From Streptomyces sp. NBC_01235 (GTDB taxonomy: Bacteria; Actinomycetota; Actinomycetes; Streptomycetales; Streptomycetaceae), in NCBI RefSeq assembly GCF_035989285.1, contig NZ_CP108513.1, positions 1-64,000 of the forward strand: a stretch of 64,000 nt of DNA. Reading direction: 5' to 3'. Both the position numbers and the translations under genes were made by a program. The number at the start of each line of letters is the position of its first letter. Position 1 is the stretch's first letter. Positions 44,538 through 54,800 of this stretch are shown here, in pieces. The notes under the pieces are model-generated. The model saw only the letters and a program-made list of their open reading frames with translations. It was not told the DNA's origin and ran no database searches.

Positions 44538-44596
44538 GAATCCGAGGTGTTCGCGGCGCCCGGAGCCATCCCGGACGCCGCGAACCCCTCGGATTC
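44538..44596. terminator. Long hairpin, probable bidirectional terminator
   Basis: Arms of 21 bases (44538-44558 and 44576-44596, one mismatch) around a 17-base loop that can itself pair CCGG with CCGG. It lies between convergent genes and ends ten bases from the nitrilase stop. A terminator shared by both operons is likely; an IS-derived MITE is the alternative. Confidence 0.65.
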
Positions 44597-44606
44597 TGCC
44601 TCTGAG

Positions 44607-45449
44607 CTAGAAGGCCGCTGTCCGGTCTTCGCTGCGCGGGTCGCTCACCTGATGCTCCGTGTAGATGCCCGCGCGCGCCTCACGACGCCAGGGACGCCCG
44701 TAGGTCACTGCGTCGGCGGCGGCCTCGGAACTGTCGTCGAGGTTCACGACGGCTACCGATGGCGAGTCGTCCGCGGGGCACCGCGCAAGCCAGTCGCCGT
44801 TGGGAGCGACGATTCCGGACGGCGCGGTGGCGCTGTGCTGTGAGGGCACTGACAAGCTGACCCAGTAGCTGTTGACCGTGGCGTGACCTTGGGCTTGGGC
44901 AGCGGTGTTACCCGGAGTGCCGCTGGTGGAGAACAGGACGCCATCCAGCTTCTCGTATTCCGCCCACAACTCCGGGTAGTGGATCTCCATGCCGAGCAGG
45001 CAGCCGAAGCGCACACCGTCGACCTCGAAGGTCACCGGTGAGACGCCCGGCGAGTACATGTACGAGACCTTCGTCTTCGACAGCAAGCGCTCGTCATAAC
45101 GCGTGACGACCCCGCCGCGATCGGAGATGACGTAGAGGCTGTTGTGTGGACGGTTCGGGCCGGTCAAGCGGTGCACCGATGCGATCACCGTCCACAACCG
45201 CAACTCGCCAGCCAGCTCGGCGATCGCAGCCAACTCCGATTGGAGCACCGGCCACTCGCACCGATCCCAGTCCGCCGGGCCGACCGCGTCCGGGCCGTCG
45301 ACGGACATGACGAACTTGCTGGGAAAGCAGATCGCGCCTTCCGGAAAGTGCACGATCCTCGCTCCCTGAGCACTGGCCTCGCGCATCAGAGCACGGACCT
45401 CACGCCCGCTTTCGCACAGCGCTTCCGCTCGAGCCCCAGCTGTGGTCAA
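44607..45449 (-). pseudogene. Carbon-nitrogen hydrolase (nitrilase) homologue, truncated and lacking catalytic Cys
   Basis: The frame gives 280 residues, but true nitrilase homology begins around 45405 (GREVRALMREASAQGARIVHFPE), so the first strand and helix are lost at the junction with IS256 debris. Of the Glu-Lys-Cys triad, Glu (FPEGA) and Lys (LLSKTKV) are present. The Cys position is Gly: FGCLLGMEIHYPE instead of the usual FGxxICYDxxFPE. GGC could arise from TGC by one change. The Cys two residues into the segment is out of register. It is probably inactive and decaying, or it was a modified amidase of the polyketide cluster. Confidence 0.8.
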
Positions 45450-46389
45450 GAAGCGTCAGCGGCGTCTGGGTGGGGTGGACGAGATGGTCCTGTCGCTGTC
45501 GGCAAAGCGGCTGACGCATGGGGAGATCTCCGCGCATCTCGCCTAGGTGTACGGCACGGAAATCTCCAAGTCCACGATCTCCACGATCACCGACAGTGTG
45601 ATGGCCGGCATGACGGAATGGCAGAACCGCCCGCTGGACAGCGTCTACCCGGTCGTCTTCATCGACTGTGTGAACGTGAAGGTCAGGGACGGGCAGGTCG
45701 CCAACCGGCCCGTCTACATGGCGGTGGCGGTCACCGCCGAGGGGCATCGGGACATTCTGGGCCTGTGGATCGGCGACGGTGGTGAAGGTGCGAAGTACTG
45801 GCTCCAGGTCCTGACCGAGATCAAGAACCGTGGCGCGGCCGATGTCCTGATGCTGGTCTGCGACGGCCTGACCGGTCTTCCCGACGCCGAGAATACCGTC
45901 TGGCCTGCGACGATCGTCCAGACCTGCGTCGTTCACCTGCTGCGGAACAGCTTCGGTTAGGCGGCCCGGCAGGACTGGGAGAAGATCGCGAAGGCGCTCA
46001 GGCCCGTCTACACCTCGCCGACCGAGGAGGCCGCGTTGGAGCGGTTCGTGGAGATCACCGACGCCTGGGGCGGGAAGTATCCGGCGATCGTCCGGCTCTG
46101 GGAGGCGGCCTGGGCGGAGTTCGTGCCCTTCCTCCGATTCGACGTGGAGATCCGCAAGATCGTCTGCACCACGAACGCGATCGAGAGTATCAACGCGCGG
46201 ATCCGCAAGACCGTCCGGGCCCGGGGGCACTTCCCCACCGACCAGGCCGCTCTCAAGTGCGTCTACCTGGCCGTCATGAGCCTGGACCCGACCGGCACCG
46301 GACGTAAACGCTGGACTATGCGCTGGAAGGCCGCGCTCCAAGCCTTCGACATCACCTTCGACGGCCGGCTCACCGCCGGACGCCGGTGA
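45427..46389 (+). pseudogene. IS256-family transposase with two in-frame amber stops
   Basis: One continuous frame encodes an IS256 transposase from VVKKRQRRLGGVDEMV to FDGRLTAGRR. TAG codons interrupt it at 45544-45546 and 45958-45960. The DDE residues are recognisable (FIDCVNVKVRDG, MLVCDGLTGL, CTTNAIESINARIRK). The N-terminal ~70 residues are missing at the nitrilase junction. No clear terminal inverted repeats are seen. The element is dead. Confidence 0.85.
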
Positions 46390-46538
46390 ACAAAACCGCC
46401 CGAGTTCCACCGTTCGCACAGACCCCGCTCGAGCGGGGCCCCAGCGGCTTCCGATCGCCCAGTGGGCCCAGACCCATTCGGCAGCCTTTCTGTCTACCCA
46501 AGGAAGATCGTCCGGGTCAGCTGGCCCGGCCCGTCCGA

Positions 46539-46700
46539 CTACGACACGATCAACGGCAGCGACTTGCGGTGCGCGTCGTCGTAGCCACCGGCGACGAGCT
46601 GTGGGACGGCGGACAGCTGGCGGCCCAGCCAGTCGCCGTTCGGCACTTTCATGGCGTCCGCCAGGATTCTGAAGGGCGAACGGTCGGGGACCGGAGCCAC
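46539..46700 (-). pseudogene. Possible nitrilase C-terminal fragment
   Basis: The frame shows FRILADAMKVPNGDWLGR before its stop, sharing PNGDWL.R with the truncated nitrilase (VAPNGDWLAR). It may be debris of a second nitrilase copy lying between the KAS III gene and IS256. The rest of 46390-46705 contains no gene that I can support. Confidence 0.3.
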
Positions 46701-46705
46701 AGGAG

Positions 46706-47755
46706 TCAGACGGTCGCTCCGGACCACTGCGGCTCCGCCACGATCTCCAGGACCGCACAACCGAAGGTGTACCCGTGACCGAGGCTGGACAAGACGACCT
46801 TGTCGCCGGGCCCTACCGCCCCGGACTCAAGCAGGTGGGTGAGACCGGCGATCTGGTCACCCGCCCCCAGGTGTCCAAGCCTCCGGCCCAACTCCCAGTT
46901 GGTCTGGTCGACATGGATACCGGCGACCTCCTGGACTACGTCCCAGTCGACGACCGTCCGCCCCGCATGCGGGTACACAAACCGCGCGACGTCCCCCAGG
47001 CCGACACCCGCCTCGCCCATTGCCATCTCCATGACCGTCTGCTGACCTACCGCCAGTGCCTTGGCGAGGTCCTTCACGTCCACACCTGTGCCCAGATACT
47101 CCTTGAGTCGCCGCCGCATGTCGATCGGCCAGCCTCGCTCACCCGCCGCCGCGGACCAGGGCCCCGTGCCCCGGTACACGCCTTCGTGGGTAACGTCGGA
47201 GATCACCGCGGTGGACAGCAGTCGGGCCACGCCCGGGGCACGGGTCAGTACCAGGGCGGTGGCGCCGTCGCCCCGGGGCAGCCCCTTGTCCGAGCGGTAA
47301 CGGTCGAACATCGGCAGCTGGTACTTGTCGCTGGTGGTGATGAGCGCCGCGCCGGCCTGTGGCCGTGCCGTCAGGTGCGCCGCGACGAGGTCGACAGCCG
47401 CAACACCGCCGTTGGACGCCTGCTGCATCTGGATCGCCGTGGCCTGGCCGCCGACCGTGCGGGACTGGATGTACGAGGCGGGCGACCAGTGGTCCAGTCC
47501 CTGGAAGCCGGAGCTGGTGACGTGCACGACGAGACTGAAGTCCTCATGGGCGGCCCGGCTGCGGTCGAGGGCAACCCGGGCCGCCTCCACTGCCATGTCG
47601 GCCTGGCTGGTGTCGTCCATCACGCTGACGCTCACCAGGTCGTCGGCCGCGCACTCCTCGGCGTCATAGCGCCCCTCGGCCACCGCTCGCCGTACGTCTT
47701 CACGCCGTCCCAGCCGAGCTGCTGACGCGTCGACATAGACCTCGTTCCATATCAT
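46706..47755 (-). CDS. KAS III-like acyltransferase with Ser in place of the active-site Cys
   Basis: A 349-residue thiolase-fold protein; the ATG at 47755 has GAGAGAGG upstream. It has the FabH layout: MIWNEVYVDASAARLG, a middle block where FabH has the nucleophile Cys in a C-A-G context (here MQQASNGGVAAVDL, ~115-128, Ser at the Cys position), His in PHAGRTVVD (~267) and a C-terminal SSLGHGYTFGCAVLE glycine block. The KAS III His is retained; the Asn of the usual G-N-T motif is not obvious. Similar Ser or otherwise modified KAS III proteins (DpsC, CerJ and relatives) choose starter units or acylate cluster products. It is read in the same direction as the PKS and probably serves the same product. 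Confidence 0.82.
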   Translation of the reverse strand: MIWNEVYVDASAARLGRREDVRRAVAEGRYDAEECAADDLVSVSVMDDTSQADMAVEAARVALDRSRAAHEDFSLVVHVTSSGFQGLDHWSPASYIQSRTVGGQATAIQMQQASNGGVAAVDLVAAHLTARPQAGAALITTSDKYQLPMFDRYRSDKGLPRGDGATALVLTRAPGVARLLSTAVISDVTHEGVYRGTGPWSAAAGERGWPIDMRRRLKEYLGTGVDVKDLAKALAVGQQTVMEMAMGEAGVGLGDVARFVYPHAGRTVVDWDVVQEVAGIHVDQTNWELGRRLGHLGAGDQIAGLTHLLESGAVGPGDKVVLSSLGHGYTFGCAVLEIVAEPQWSGATV

Positions 47756-48028
47756 TGCTGGCGCCTCTCTCATCGGCTCGGCCAAAGGTCGTCGCCCGGG
47801 GCGGGGCCATGCCTCCCGTGTGGACGGCGTACCGGTGCGGGGCACACGCACACTGCGAGGGTGGCCATTGGCGACCAACCGTTCCCGCAGGCGCTCCCCC
47901 GTCGCTTCTTCGAGGACGCGTGCGCTGCGCTACCGGCGCCCTCCATGATCCCCCCGCACGCTAACACGCTGCCCAGAGTCACAACACTCCTTCGCCCCGC
48001 ACCCGCCGGTACGGGAGCAGTCTTTAAC

Positions 48029-49471
48029 TCAGCTTTGCGGACGGCCTGTTGGGCTTATGTCCGTCGTCTCAGGTGCCGCTGACACCTTCTGCTGAGTGGA
48101 CCGCTCGCTGGCGACGAGCAGCAGCATGGGGGCGATCGCGCACAGGCTGATGGCCAGGGTCCACCAGAAGGCCGTGCCGAACGCGGACGCCTGCATTGCA
48201 CTCGTCGTGGCGGTGTCGAGCCTGCTCTGCAGCACCACGGCGAGTACAGCCGTGCTGAGCGAGCCACCAATGCGCTGAAGCACGTTGAGCTGAACCGTGG
48301 CGTCGCCGATGGCTTCGGGCGGAACGGCCCGGTAGGCCGCAGTCATGATCGGCACCAGAATGGCACCGACGCCGAAGCCCCGTACGACCATGGCGGCAGC
48401 GAGCCACCCATAGGAGGTATGCGCGCCTATGAGGGCGAACGGGATCGTGGCTGCCACGCTCAGCACCCCGCCGAGCAGCGCAGCCCGCCCGCTGCCCACG
48501 GCGTCGACGAGTCGTGAGCCGCATCCGACGGCAAACGCGACGCCGATACTCTGCGGTATGAGCAGCAGCCCCGTGGCGACGGCGTCCTGGTGGCGGACGA
48601 CCTGGAAGTAGAGCGGCATGAGGATGACCGAGCCGAACAGCACCGCGCCCAGGCAGAAGTTGGCAAGGGAAGCCGCCGCGTAGCCGGGCCTGCGGTACAG
48701 GCGCAAATTCATCAGCGGTGTACGGGCCCGCAGGGCGTGGACGACGAAGACCGCCAGGAGCACCACCCCGCAGACGATCCATGGGAGCACGGACTCAGAG
48801 GTGAACCGGCCCGTCTCGCTGAATTCGGTGAAACCGTATGTGACCCCGACGCAGCCCAGCGCGAGCAGCGCCAAGCCGGGTACGTCGAGGCGGCCCGCGT
48901 CCTCCGCCTCGTCGGGCGGCAGCAGCCGCAGCGCAAGCACGACAATGAGCACACCGATGGGCACGTTGACCAGGAACGTCCAGCGCCACCCTGCGTGCTC
49001 CAGGAGCAGTCCGCCCACGGCCGGGCCGAGGATCGGGGCGAGGACGGTGGGCACACCGGTGATGCTCATTACCTTCGCCATCCGCTCGGGCCCCGCGGCG
49101 CGCACGGCGATCATCTGCGCCACAGGGGTGGCCATCGCCGCAGCGGCGCCCTGCACGACGCGGAACGCGATCAGCTGGTCTGCGGTGTCGGCCAGGCCAC
49201 AGGCGAGCGAGCCCAGAGTGAAGGCCGCGATGGACAGCACGTACACGCGCCGGGCGCCGAAGCGGGTTGCAGCCCAGGCCGACACGGGCAGCACGGCGGC
49301 AAGGGCGAGGAGGTAGGCGGTGACGAGCCACTGGATGGTCGCCAGGGGCGCGTCGAAGCGCTCGGAGAGAGTTCTCAGCGCCACGTTGATGATGCTGGTG
49401 TCGAGGAAGGCGAGAAATGCCCCCAGCGTCGTCACCGTGAGCACCCGTCGCAGCTGCGGGGTGAAGGACAT
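48029..49471 (-). CDS. DHA2-family (EmrB/QacA) MFS exporter
   Basis: 480 residues from the ATG at 49471; a GGAGACGG site is upstream, and the frame open to 49750 lacks coding bias. Fourteen predicted membrane helices; motif A-like and the first-helix signature LAFLDTSIINVALRTL (~20-35), then TYLLALAAVLPVSAW and the motif C region GPAVGGLLLEHAGWRWTFLVNVP (~145-167). This is the usual exporter of antibiotic clusters and probably pumps the polyketide product. It lies 20 bases after the small ORF following the P450. Confidence 0.92.
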   Translation of the reverse strand: MSFTPQLRRVLTVTTLGAFLAFLDTSIINVALRTLSERFDAPLATIQWLVTAYLLALAAVLPVSAWAATRFGARRVYVLSIAAFTLGSLACGLADTADQLIAFRVVQGAAAAMATPVAQMIAVRAAGPERMAKVMSITGVPTVLAPILGPAVGGLLLEHAGWRWTFLVNVPIGVLIVVLALRLLPPDEAEDAGRLDVPGLALLALGCVGVTYGFTEFSETGRFTSESVLPWIVCGVVLLAVFVVHALRARTPLMNLRLYRRPGYAAASLANFCLGAVLFGSVILMPLYFQVVRHQDAVATGLLLIPQSIGVAFAVGCGSRLVDAVGSGRAALLGGVLSVAATIPFALIGAHTSYGWLAAAMVVRGFGVGAILVPIMTAAYRAVPPEAIGDATVQLNVLQRIGGSLSTAVLAVVLQSRLDTATTSAMQASAFGTAFWWTLAISLCAIAPMLLLVASERSTQQKVSAAPETTDISPTGRPQS

Positions 49472-49491
49472 GCGAATTCCGTCTCCGTTCG

Positions 49492-49647
49492 TCACCGTCG
49501 AGAGCCAGCACAGACGTGCGCACAACCATGGACCGGACCGTATGAAGGCATGCACCGCGGCAGGCTCTCGCGTAGCTCGAGCGCGCGCAGCCCTTCCACG
49601 GGTCGACGTTCGCTCCTTCCGTACGCATCCGTCTTCTCGTTGCTCAC
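49492..49647 (-). CDS. Small ORF coupled to the P450 gene
   Basis: 51 codons beginning GTG at 49647, overlapping the P450 stop (GTGA) and ending 20 bases before the exporter. The peptide (VSNEKTDAYGRSERR..., three Cys near the end) is not a ferredoxin, the usual small partner of a P450, because CxxCxxC-type spacing is absent. Codon bias is only moderate. It may be a real small protein or a coupling relic. Confidence 0.35.
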   Translation of the reverse strand: MSNEKTDAYGRSERRPVEGLRALELRESLPRCMPSYGPVHGCAHVCAGSRR

Positions 49648-50867
49648 ACGCTGATCGGCAGCCGCGCCGCACCGCGCAGGCTGAGGAGGCCGTTCCACTC
49701 GACCTCGCCGTTGAGGGCCAGGGCTGGGAAGCGCCGCACCAGTTCGCCAATCGCCACCCGGCCCTCTATGCGGGCCAGCGCCGCGCCCAGGCAGTGGTGG
49801 ATTCCGCCGCCGAGGGAGAGCTGTTTGCGGGCGTTCTCCCGGTCCAGGCGCAACTCCTCCGCGTCCGGGCCGAAGAACTCCTCGTCCCGGTTGGCGCCTG
49901 CCAGGTTGGCGAGTATGAACGAGCCCGGGGGAATCTCGAACCCGCCGACCTGGTACTGCTCGAGGTTGATCCGCCTGCTGTTGTGCACCGGCGCGTCGTA
50001 CCGCAGCATCTCCTCGACGGCGTTCTCGATGAGTTCCGGCTTGGCACGCAACAGTTCCAGCTGGTCGGGGTTGCGCAGCAGGGCGAGCGTGCCGCCGGAG
50101 ATCAAGTTCACGGTCGTCTCGTGGCCCGCGACGTAGAGCATGGTGACCTGGGCGACGAGCTCGTCGTGACTGAGTACGTCCCCGTCGTCCTCGACCGCGA
50201 TGAGCTCGCTGAGCAGGTCGTCGCCGGGGTTGTCCCGCTTCCAGGTGACGGCCTCGCCGACGAGGTCGAACAGTTCCGCGTCGGCCGCCTCGACGGCCCT
50301 CATCACCTCGGGGTCCGTGGTCGGTTCGACGGAACGCATCAGCATGCCGGTGAGGTACCGCATGTGCTTGGTGTCGGTCGGCGGCATCCCGAGCATCCGC
50401 GATATCACGGTGAACGGCAGCGGGAACGCCAGGGATTCGACCAGGTCACCGCCGCCGGCGGCGGAAACGCCGTCGAGCGCCTCGTCGACGAGGGCCTGGA
50501 TCCGCGGCTCCATGGCGTAAATGGCACGCGGGGTGAACGCCTTGGAGACGAGCTTGCGCAGCCGGGTGTGGTCCGGCGCGTCCCGGTCCAGCAGGGCAAG
50601 CCCCTTCAGACGCGGCTCATCCGTGACCCCCGCGTTCGTGTACGCGTCGCGGAACGGGCCGGGGGCGACATGGCGCTGCTCGACGGAGAGCCCGGAGCGC
50701 AGCAGCGCGTCCACGTCCGCGTAGCGGGACAACATCCAGAAGCCGCCCGGGTGTTCGTGTACCGGAACCTCTCGGCGCAGCTCCGCGTAGTGCGGGTACG
50801 GATCGGCCATGAATTCCGGCGTGAACGGGTTGAAGATCAGGGGCTCGCTGTGCGGCACCGTGCTCAT
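49644..50867 (-). CDS. Cytochrome P450 (tailoring type)
   Basis: 407 residues from the ATG at 50867, which follows AGAGGAG. Bacterial CYP landmarks: DAPDHTRLRKLVSKAFTPR (~94-112), I-helix oxygen-binding motif VAGHETTVN (~240), ExxR in EEMLRYDAP (~284), and the haem ligand Cys in LGGGIHHCLGAALAR (~350). The usual Phe at the first position of the haem signature is Leu. Soluble, with no membrane anchor. Location and direction suggest hydroxylation or epoxidation of the trans-AT polyketide. Redox partners are not encoded in the sequence shown. Confidence 0.95.
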   Translation of the reverse strand: MSTVPHSEPLIFNPFTPEFMADPYPHYAELRREVPVHEHPGGFWMLSRYADVDALLRSGLSVEQRHVAPGPFRDAYTNAGVTDEPRLKGLALLDRDAPDHTRLRKLVSKAFTPRAIYAMEPRIQALVDEALDGVSAAGGGDLVESLAFPLPFTVISRMLGMPPTDTKHMRYLTGMLMRSVEPTTDPEVMRAVEAADAELFDLVGEAVTWKRDNPGDDLLSELIAVEDDGDVLSHDELVAQVTMLYVAGHETTVNLISGGTLALLRNPDQLELLRAKPELIENAVEEMLRYDAPVHNSRRINLEQYQVGGFEIPPGSFILANLAGANRDEEFFGPDAEELRLDRENARKQLSLGGGIHHCLGAALARIEGRVAIGELVRRFPALALNGEVEWNGLLSLRGAARLPISV

Positions 50868-50966
50868 GGTGAACTCCTCTGCCGAGCGCGCTCGCGTCGG
50901 CATTTGTGTACCGGTGACAGGGGGACGTCTTGTTGGTCGAGCGATCCGCGGTGGGACGGGGGCTTC

Positions 50967-51083
50967 TCAACCCGTCGTACGCCGCGCCCGACTCGGTTTC
51001 GTCGGCAGGCAATCGGCGCTGGGGGGAGGTGGTCCCGGTTGCTGCGATGATGCCGGTGGTGCCCGGCCGGGACAATTGATCAT
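50967..51083 (-). CDS. Short ORF with a strong ribosome-binding site
   Basis: 38 codons (MINCPGRAPPASSQQPG...) preceded by GGAGGAAAGGAAG, 100 bases upstream of the P450 start. It is Pro/Ser-rich with a GPPPP run and two Cys. It may be a leader peptide, a truncated gene start left by the IS1634 event, or chance. Between 50868 and 51240 no other gene is seen. Confidence 0.3.
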   Translation of the reverse strand: MINCPGRAPPASSQQPGPPPPSADCLPTKPSRARRTTG

Positions 51084-51240
51084 CGTAGCTTCCTTTCCTC
51101 CGTCGCTCCGGTCCCGGATTTCGCACGTGCCTCGTTCGGTTGGAACGGGACGTGTGTCGTGCGGAATGAGTTGTCGGCTCGTTGACGCGATGTGCCGATG
51201 TTGTCGCGTGCCACGCGGCCATGGACGCACGGTCCACAGA

Positions 51241-51730
51241 TGATTGTGGAGATCGCACCGATGGTGGAGAGGCGTCTGGGTGCTCCGCCTGCCTCTGCCG
51301 AGTTTCTGCGCGAACTGGACGTGACCGGGAACATCGACGTGCTGTGCCCGGTTCGCGAGGTCGCGCATGTGGCGCACGGTTGGGTCATCACAGTCCTGGT
51401 CCCCAACCGACTGTCCGCACCCGCTCCGCTGGTGCGGGTCGCCGACTGGGCTCGGGAGTGGGCAGTTGGAGGAAGCCTTCGGGATCGAGGCGGACCCGGA
51501 AAGGCCCGCTCGCCGTGGCCCCGGTCTTCTTGCACCACGACCGACGCACCGTCTTCCTCATCACCGTGATCTGCCTGGCCCTCCAGGCGTTCTGCCTCAT
51601 CGGACGCCTGCAGGGCCAGGCCCTCGGCAACGACCGGCCCACGCTCGGGCTCTGTCTCGACAGCCGGGCCCTCCAGCCGACCGGACGCCTGCCCCTCTCC
51701 CACCTCGCCGGCCTCCGGATCCCGACCTGA
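51241..51730 (+). pseudogene. IS1634-type transposase with internal deletion
   Basis: The start reads IVEIAPMVERRLGAPPASAEFL and VLCPVREVAHVAHGW, continuing to LVRVADWAREWAV (~51460). Then the frame changes (EEAFGIEADPER), and from ~51495 the C-terminal block GPLAVAPVFLHHDRRTVFLITVICLA follows in a third frame. The catalytic centre is absent. The remnant separates the P450 from the trans-AT gene. Confidence 0.7.
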
Positions 51731-51858
51731 ACAGCCACAGGCCCGCCAACCATTCTGATCACCCACGCCGTTCAAGCCCATCTCCTCGAACTACTCGGCA
51801 TCGACGAAACTCGTCCGCGCTGGCTGAAGACCTCAAAGCCCATGTGGGAGATCCGGGT

Positions 51859-54800
51859 CTAGCTCTTCCGTACCGGTTGCAGGGCCCGCAGCCGGGCTGT
51901 GACGTGAGCGGCGGCGCCGTCCATGAGGAAGTCGGCAATGGCCTCGAGGGTGCGGGCCCGCCAGGGCTGCAGACTGGTCCCGGCGACCGCCTGGTTGAAC
52001 GCGCCCATCGCCGGTCCGCAGTTGACCAGGTAGTCCACGGTGGACTGCTGGTCCCCCGTCACCGCGAGCCGGAAGCCGCGCCGGAAATACGCCCGGAACA
52101 CGGCGGCCAGTTCCGTCTTGGGGTCTGAGCGCTGGTCCGGGTCCTTCGCCGTGGCTGCCGGGTGCTCTCCCCCCAGGTATCGGTCGAACACCTGCTTCCT
52201 GGTGGCGTCGTCGAGTTCGGCGACGGACCCATGCCGGCGCCAGAGGTCGTGCAGCCGGGACGCCCTGGCCGGAAAGAACTGACCACGCTTCAAGTAGCGT
52301 GCCTGGACCCCGTGTTCGAACCCCTCACTCCAAGGTGCCGTGTCCACGTCGTACTCATGGGACTCCTGCAGAAGGTCTTTGACGGCAGCGCTGGTGGCCG
52401 CCTCCACGGAGCACTGGTTGACCGAGCCGGTCAGAACGAAGTCGGCGCCGATCAGGAATGCCGCTGCGGCCGCCTCCGGGGAGCCGATTCCGCCCGCGCA
52501 CCCCACGTGCACCCGGTGTCCCGGCAGTGCCGCCTCGTCCCTGAGCCTCAACACCGCGGGGAGCAGGGAGAGCGGACCTGCCGTGCCGGTCAGCCAGCCG
52601 CCGTCTGCCTCGACGCACAGATCGTCCGCCATGGGGCGCCCGGCAGCTGCGGCAGCCTCCTGTTCCGTCACCGATCCCTTGGCGAGCAGCATCGCCACGT
52701 GCTGCTCCGGCGGCGGTGCGAGGAACGCGGCGGCCAGATCGGTCCTGGACACCTTCGCAAGGATCCGGCCGCCCTTGAGCCGGAAGCGGACCAGTTCCTC
52801 GGTGACGAAGGGGTAGCCGGACGCCTCGACCAGGCCGACGCCATGCTGCAGCAGCGCGTCGACGAGCGGGGCCTCCTGTTCCGGTGCCCGGTGGAGGTAG
52901 AGCAGGTTCACTCCGTGGCCGTGGAGACCCAGTTCGTCGGCCAGGCCGTGCAACTGCCGCTCCACCTCGTCCCTTGGGAGCCCTCCGATGCCGAGGAAGC
53001 CGAGCAGGCCCGCCTTGGACGCCGCGCGCACCAACTCCCGGCCGGACACCCCGCCGTACATCGACCCCACGACGTAGGAGCGCCGCAGCCCGTACCGTTC
53101 GCGGAAGCTGCGGGCGCCGAGCGCCTCGGCGTCGAGCGTCGGCTCCTCGCCCCGTGCCCCGGCTCCGGCCGGCGCCTGGGCGGCCGCCCGGTCGGTGGGC
53201 GAGGGGGCCGTCGGGAGCGGTTCCGCGGCCTCTCGGATGCGCGCCACCAGTTTCGTCAGGACCCTGCCTGGTCCTAGCTCCGTGAACTCGAAGTCGCCGT
53301 AGGCCATCAGGGTGCGAACCGTGTCGGTCCACCGGACCGGCGAGTCGATCTGTGACGTCAGGCGCTCTCTGACCGTGTCGGCCGTGTACGGCCGGGCGTC
53401 GACGTTGGCGAGGACGGGGATCTCCGGCGGGTGCAGGGTGACCCCGTCGAGGAAACGGCCGAACTCCTCTGCGGCCGGGCGCATGTATCGGGAGTGCAGC
53501 GGGGCGCTGACGTGCAGCCGGACTGTGCGGGCACCGGCGGACTCGAAGGCTGCGCAGGCTGTGTCCATCAGCTCGCCGGGGCCGGAGACCACGAACTGGT
53601 CCATAGCGTTGTAGTTGGCCAGGTCCAGCTCACCGAGGCCCGATTCGGCGAGAACGCGCGTGACGGTTGCCTCGTCGACGCCAACGACCGCGGCCATCGC
53701 TCCACCTCCGGCGGCGGCCATGAGCTCACCACGCCGCCGCACCAGCCTCAGTCCGGCCGCGAAGTCGAAGACCCCGGCGGCAAACAGCGCCACGTACTCG
53801 CCGAGGCTGTGCCCGATCACGTGGTCCGGCGGCACCGGGTCCTGGGCGAGCCGGTCCAGATAGGACAGCGCACCGACGACGTAGAGGGCGGGCTGGGTGA
53901 ACTCGGTGCGGCCGAGCCGTCGTTGCGGGTCGGTGACGCAGAGTTCCTCGATCGAGTAGCCGAGCACCTCGTCGGCGATCGCCGTCTCCTCGGGGAACCT
54001 CTCGAACAGTCCCCTGCCCATCCCCCGCCGCTGAGATCCCTGGCCCGGGAATCCGTAGACCTTCATTGCGTGCGCCTTCCGTGGTGTCGTCGGGGCAGCG
54101 TGCCTGCGGACCTCGTCCAGCAGATCGGTGTCCTTGGCGAACTGGCTGAGCAGCGGCAGCGATCGGGCGCCCGAACCCGTGGGGAGCAGCGCGCGGACGA
54201 AGTTGTGCAGGCTTCCCGATGGACCGAGGTCCAGGTAGAGGAAGTCCCCGCGTGCCTGCAGACCGGCCATGGCGCGCTCGAAGTCGATCGTCCGCCGTGC
54301 CGCGTGCCAGAAGTGCTCCGCGGTGACGTCCTCGACGAGTCCGCCGCTCACGCAGGTGACCCAAGGGATGCGCGCCGGTGCGAGCTCCACGCCCTCGAAG
54401 CTGCTCCGGCACGCCCCGACCACCGGGTCGAGCAGCCGGGAGTGGAAGGCGTACTCGACGGGCAGCCGCAGGTGCAGCACGTCGGCGGCGCGCAGCGCCG
54501 CCTCGGCTGCGGCCAGCTCGTCCTCCCGGCCGGCGACCACGAAGTTGCCCGGGTAGTTGCGGGCGGCGACCTCGCAGGCGCGCAGTTCGGGCACCGTGTC
54601 CGTGATCTCGGGCCTGGCCAGCACGGCGAGCATGCCGCCGCGGGGGCTGCCGGCCATGATGCCGGCCTGTCGGACCAGCACGCGCAGACAGTCGTCCGGG
54701 GACAGACTGCCCGCGACGACGGCCGCCGCGTACTCGCCGAGGCTGGAGCCGAGCACGTAGTCGGGCTCGATGCCCTCAGTCCGCAGGGTCTCCGCGAGGG

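Noticed and set aside
45544..45960. TAG readthrough or recoding in the IS256 frame
   Set aside because: No recoding machinery is visible, and the element also lacks its start; simple decay explains it.
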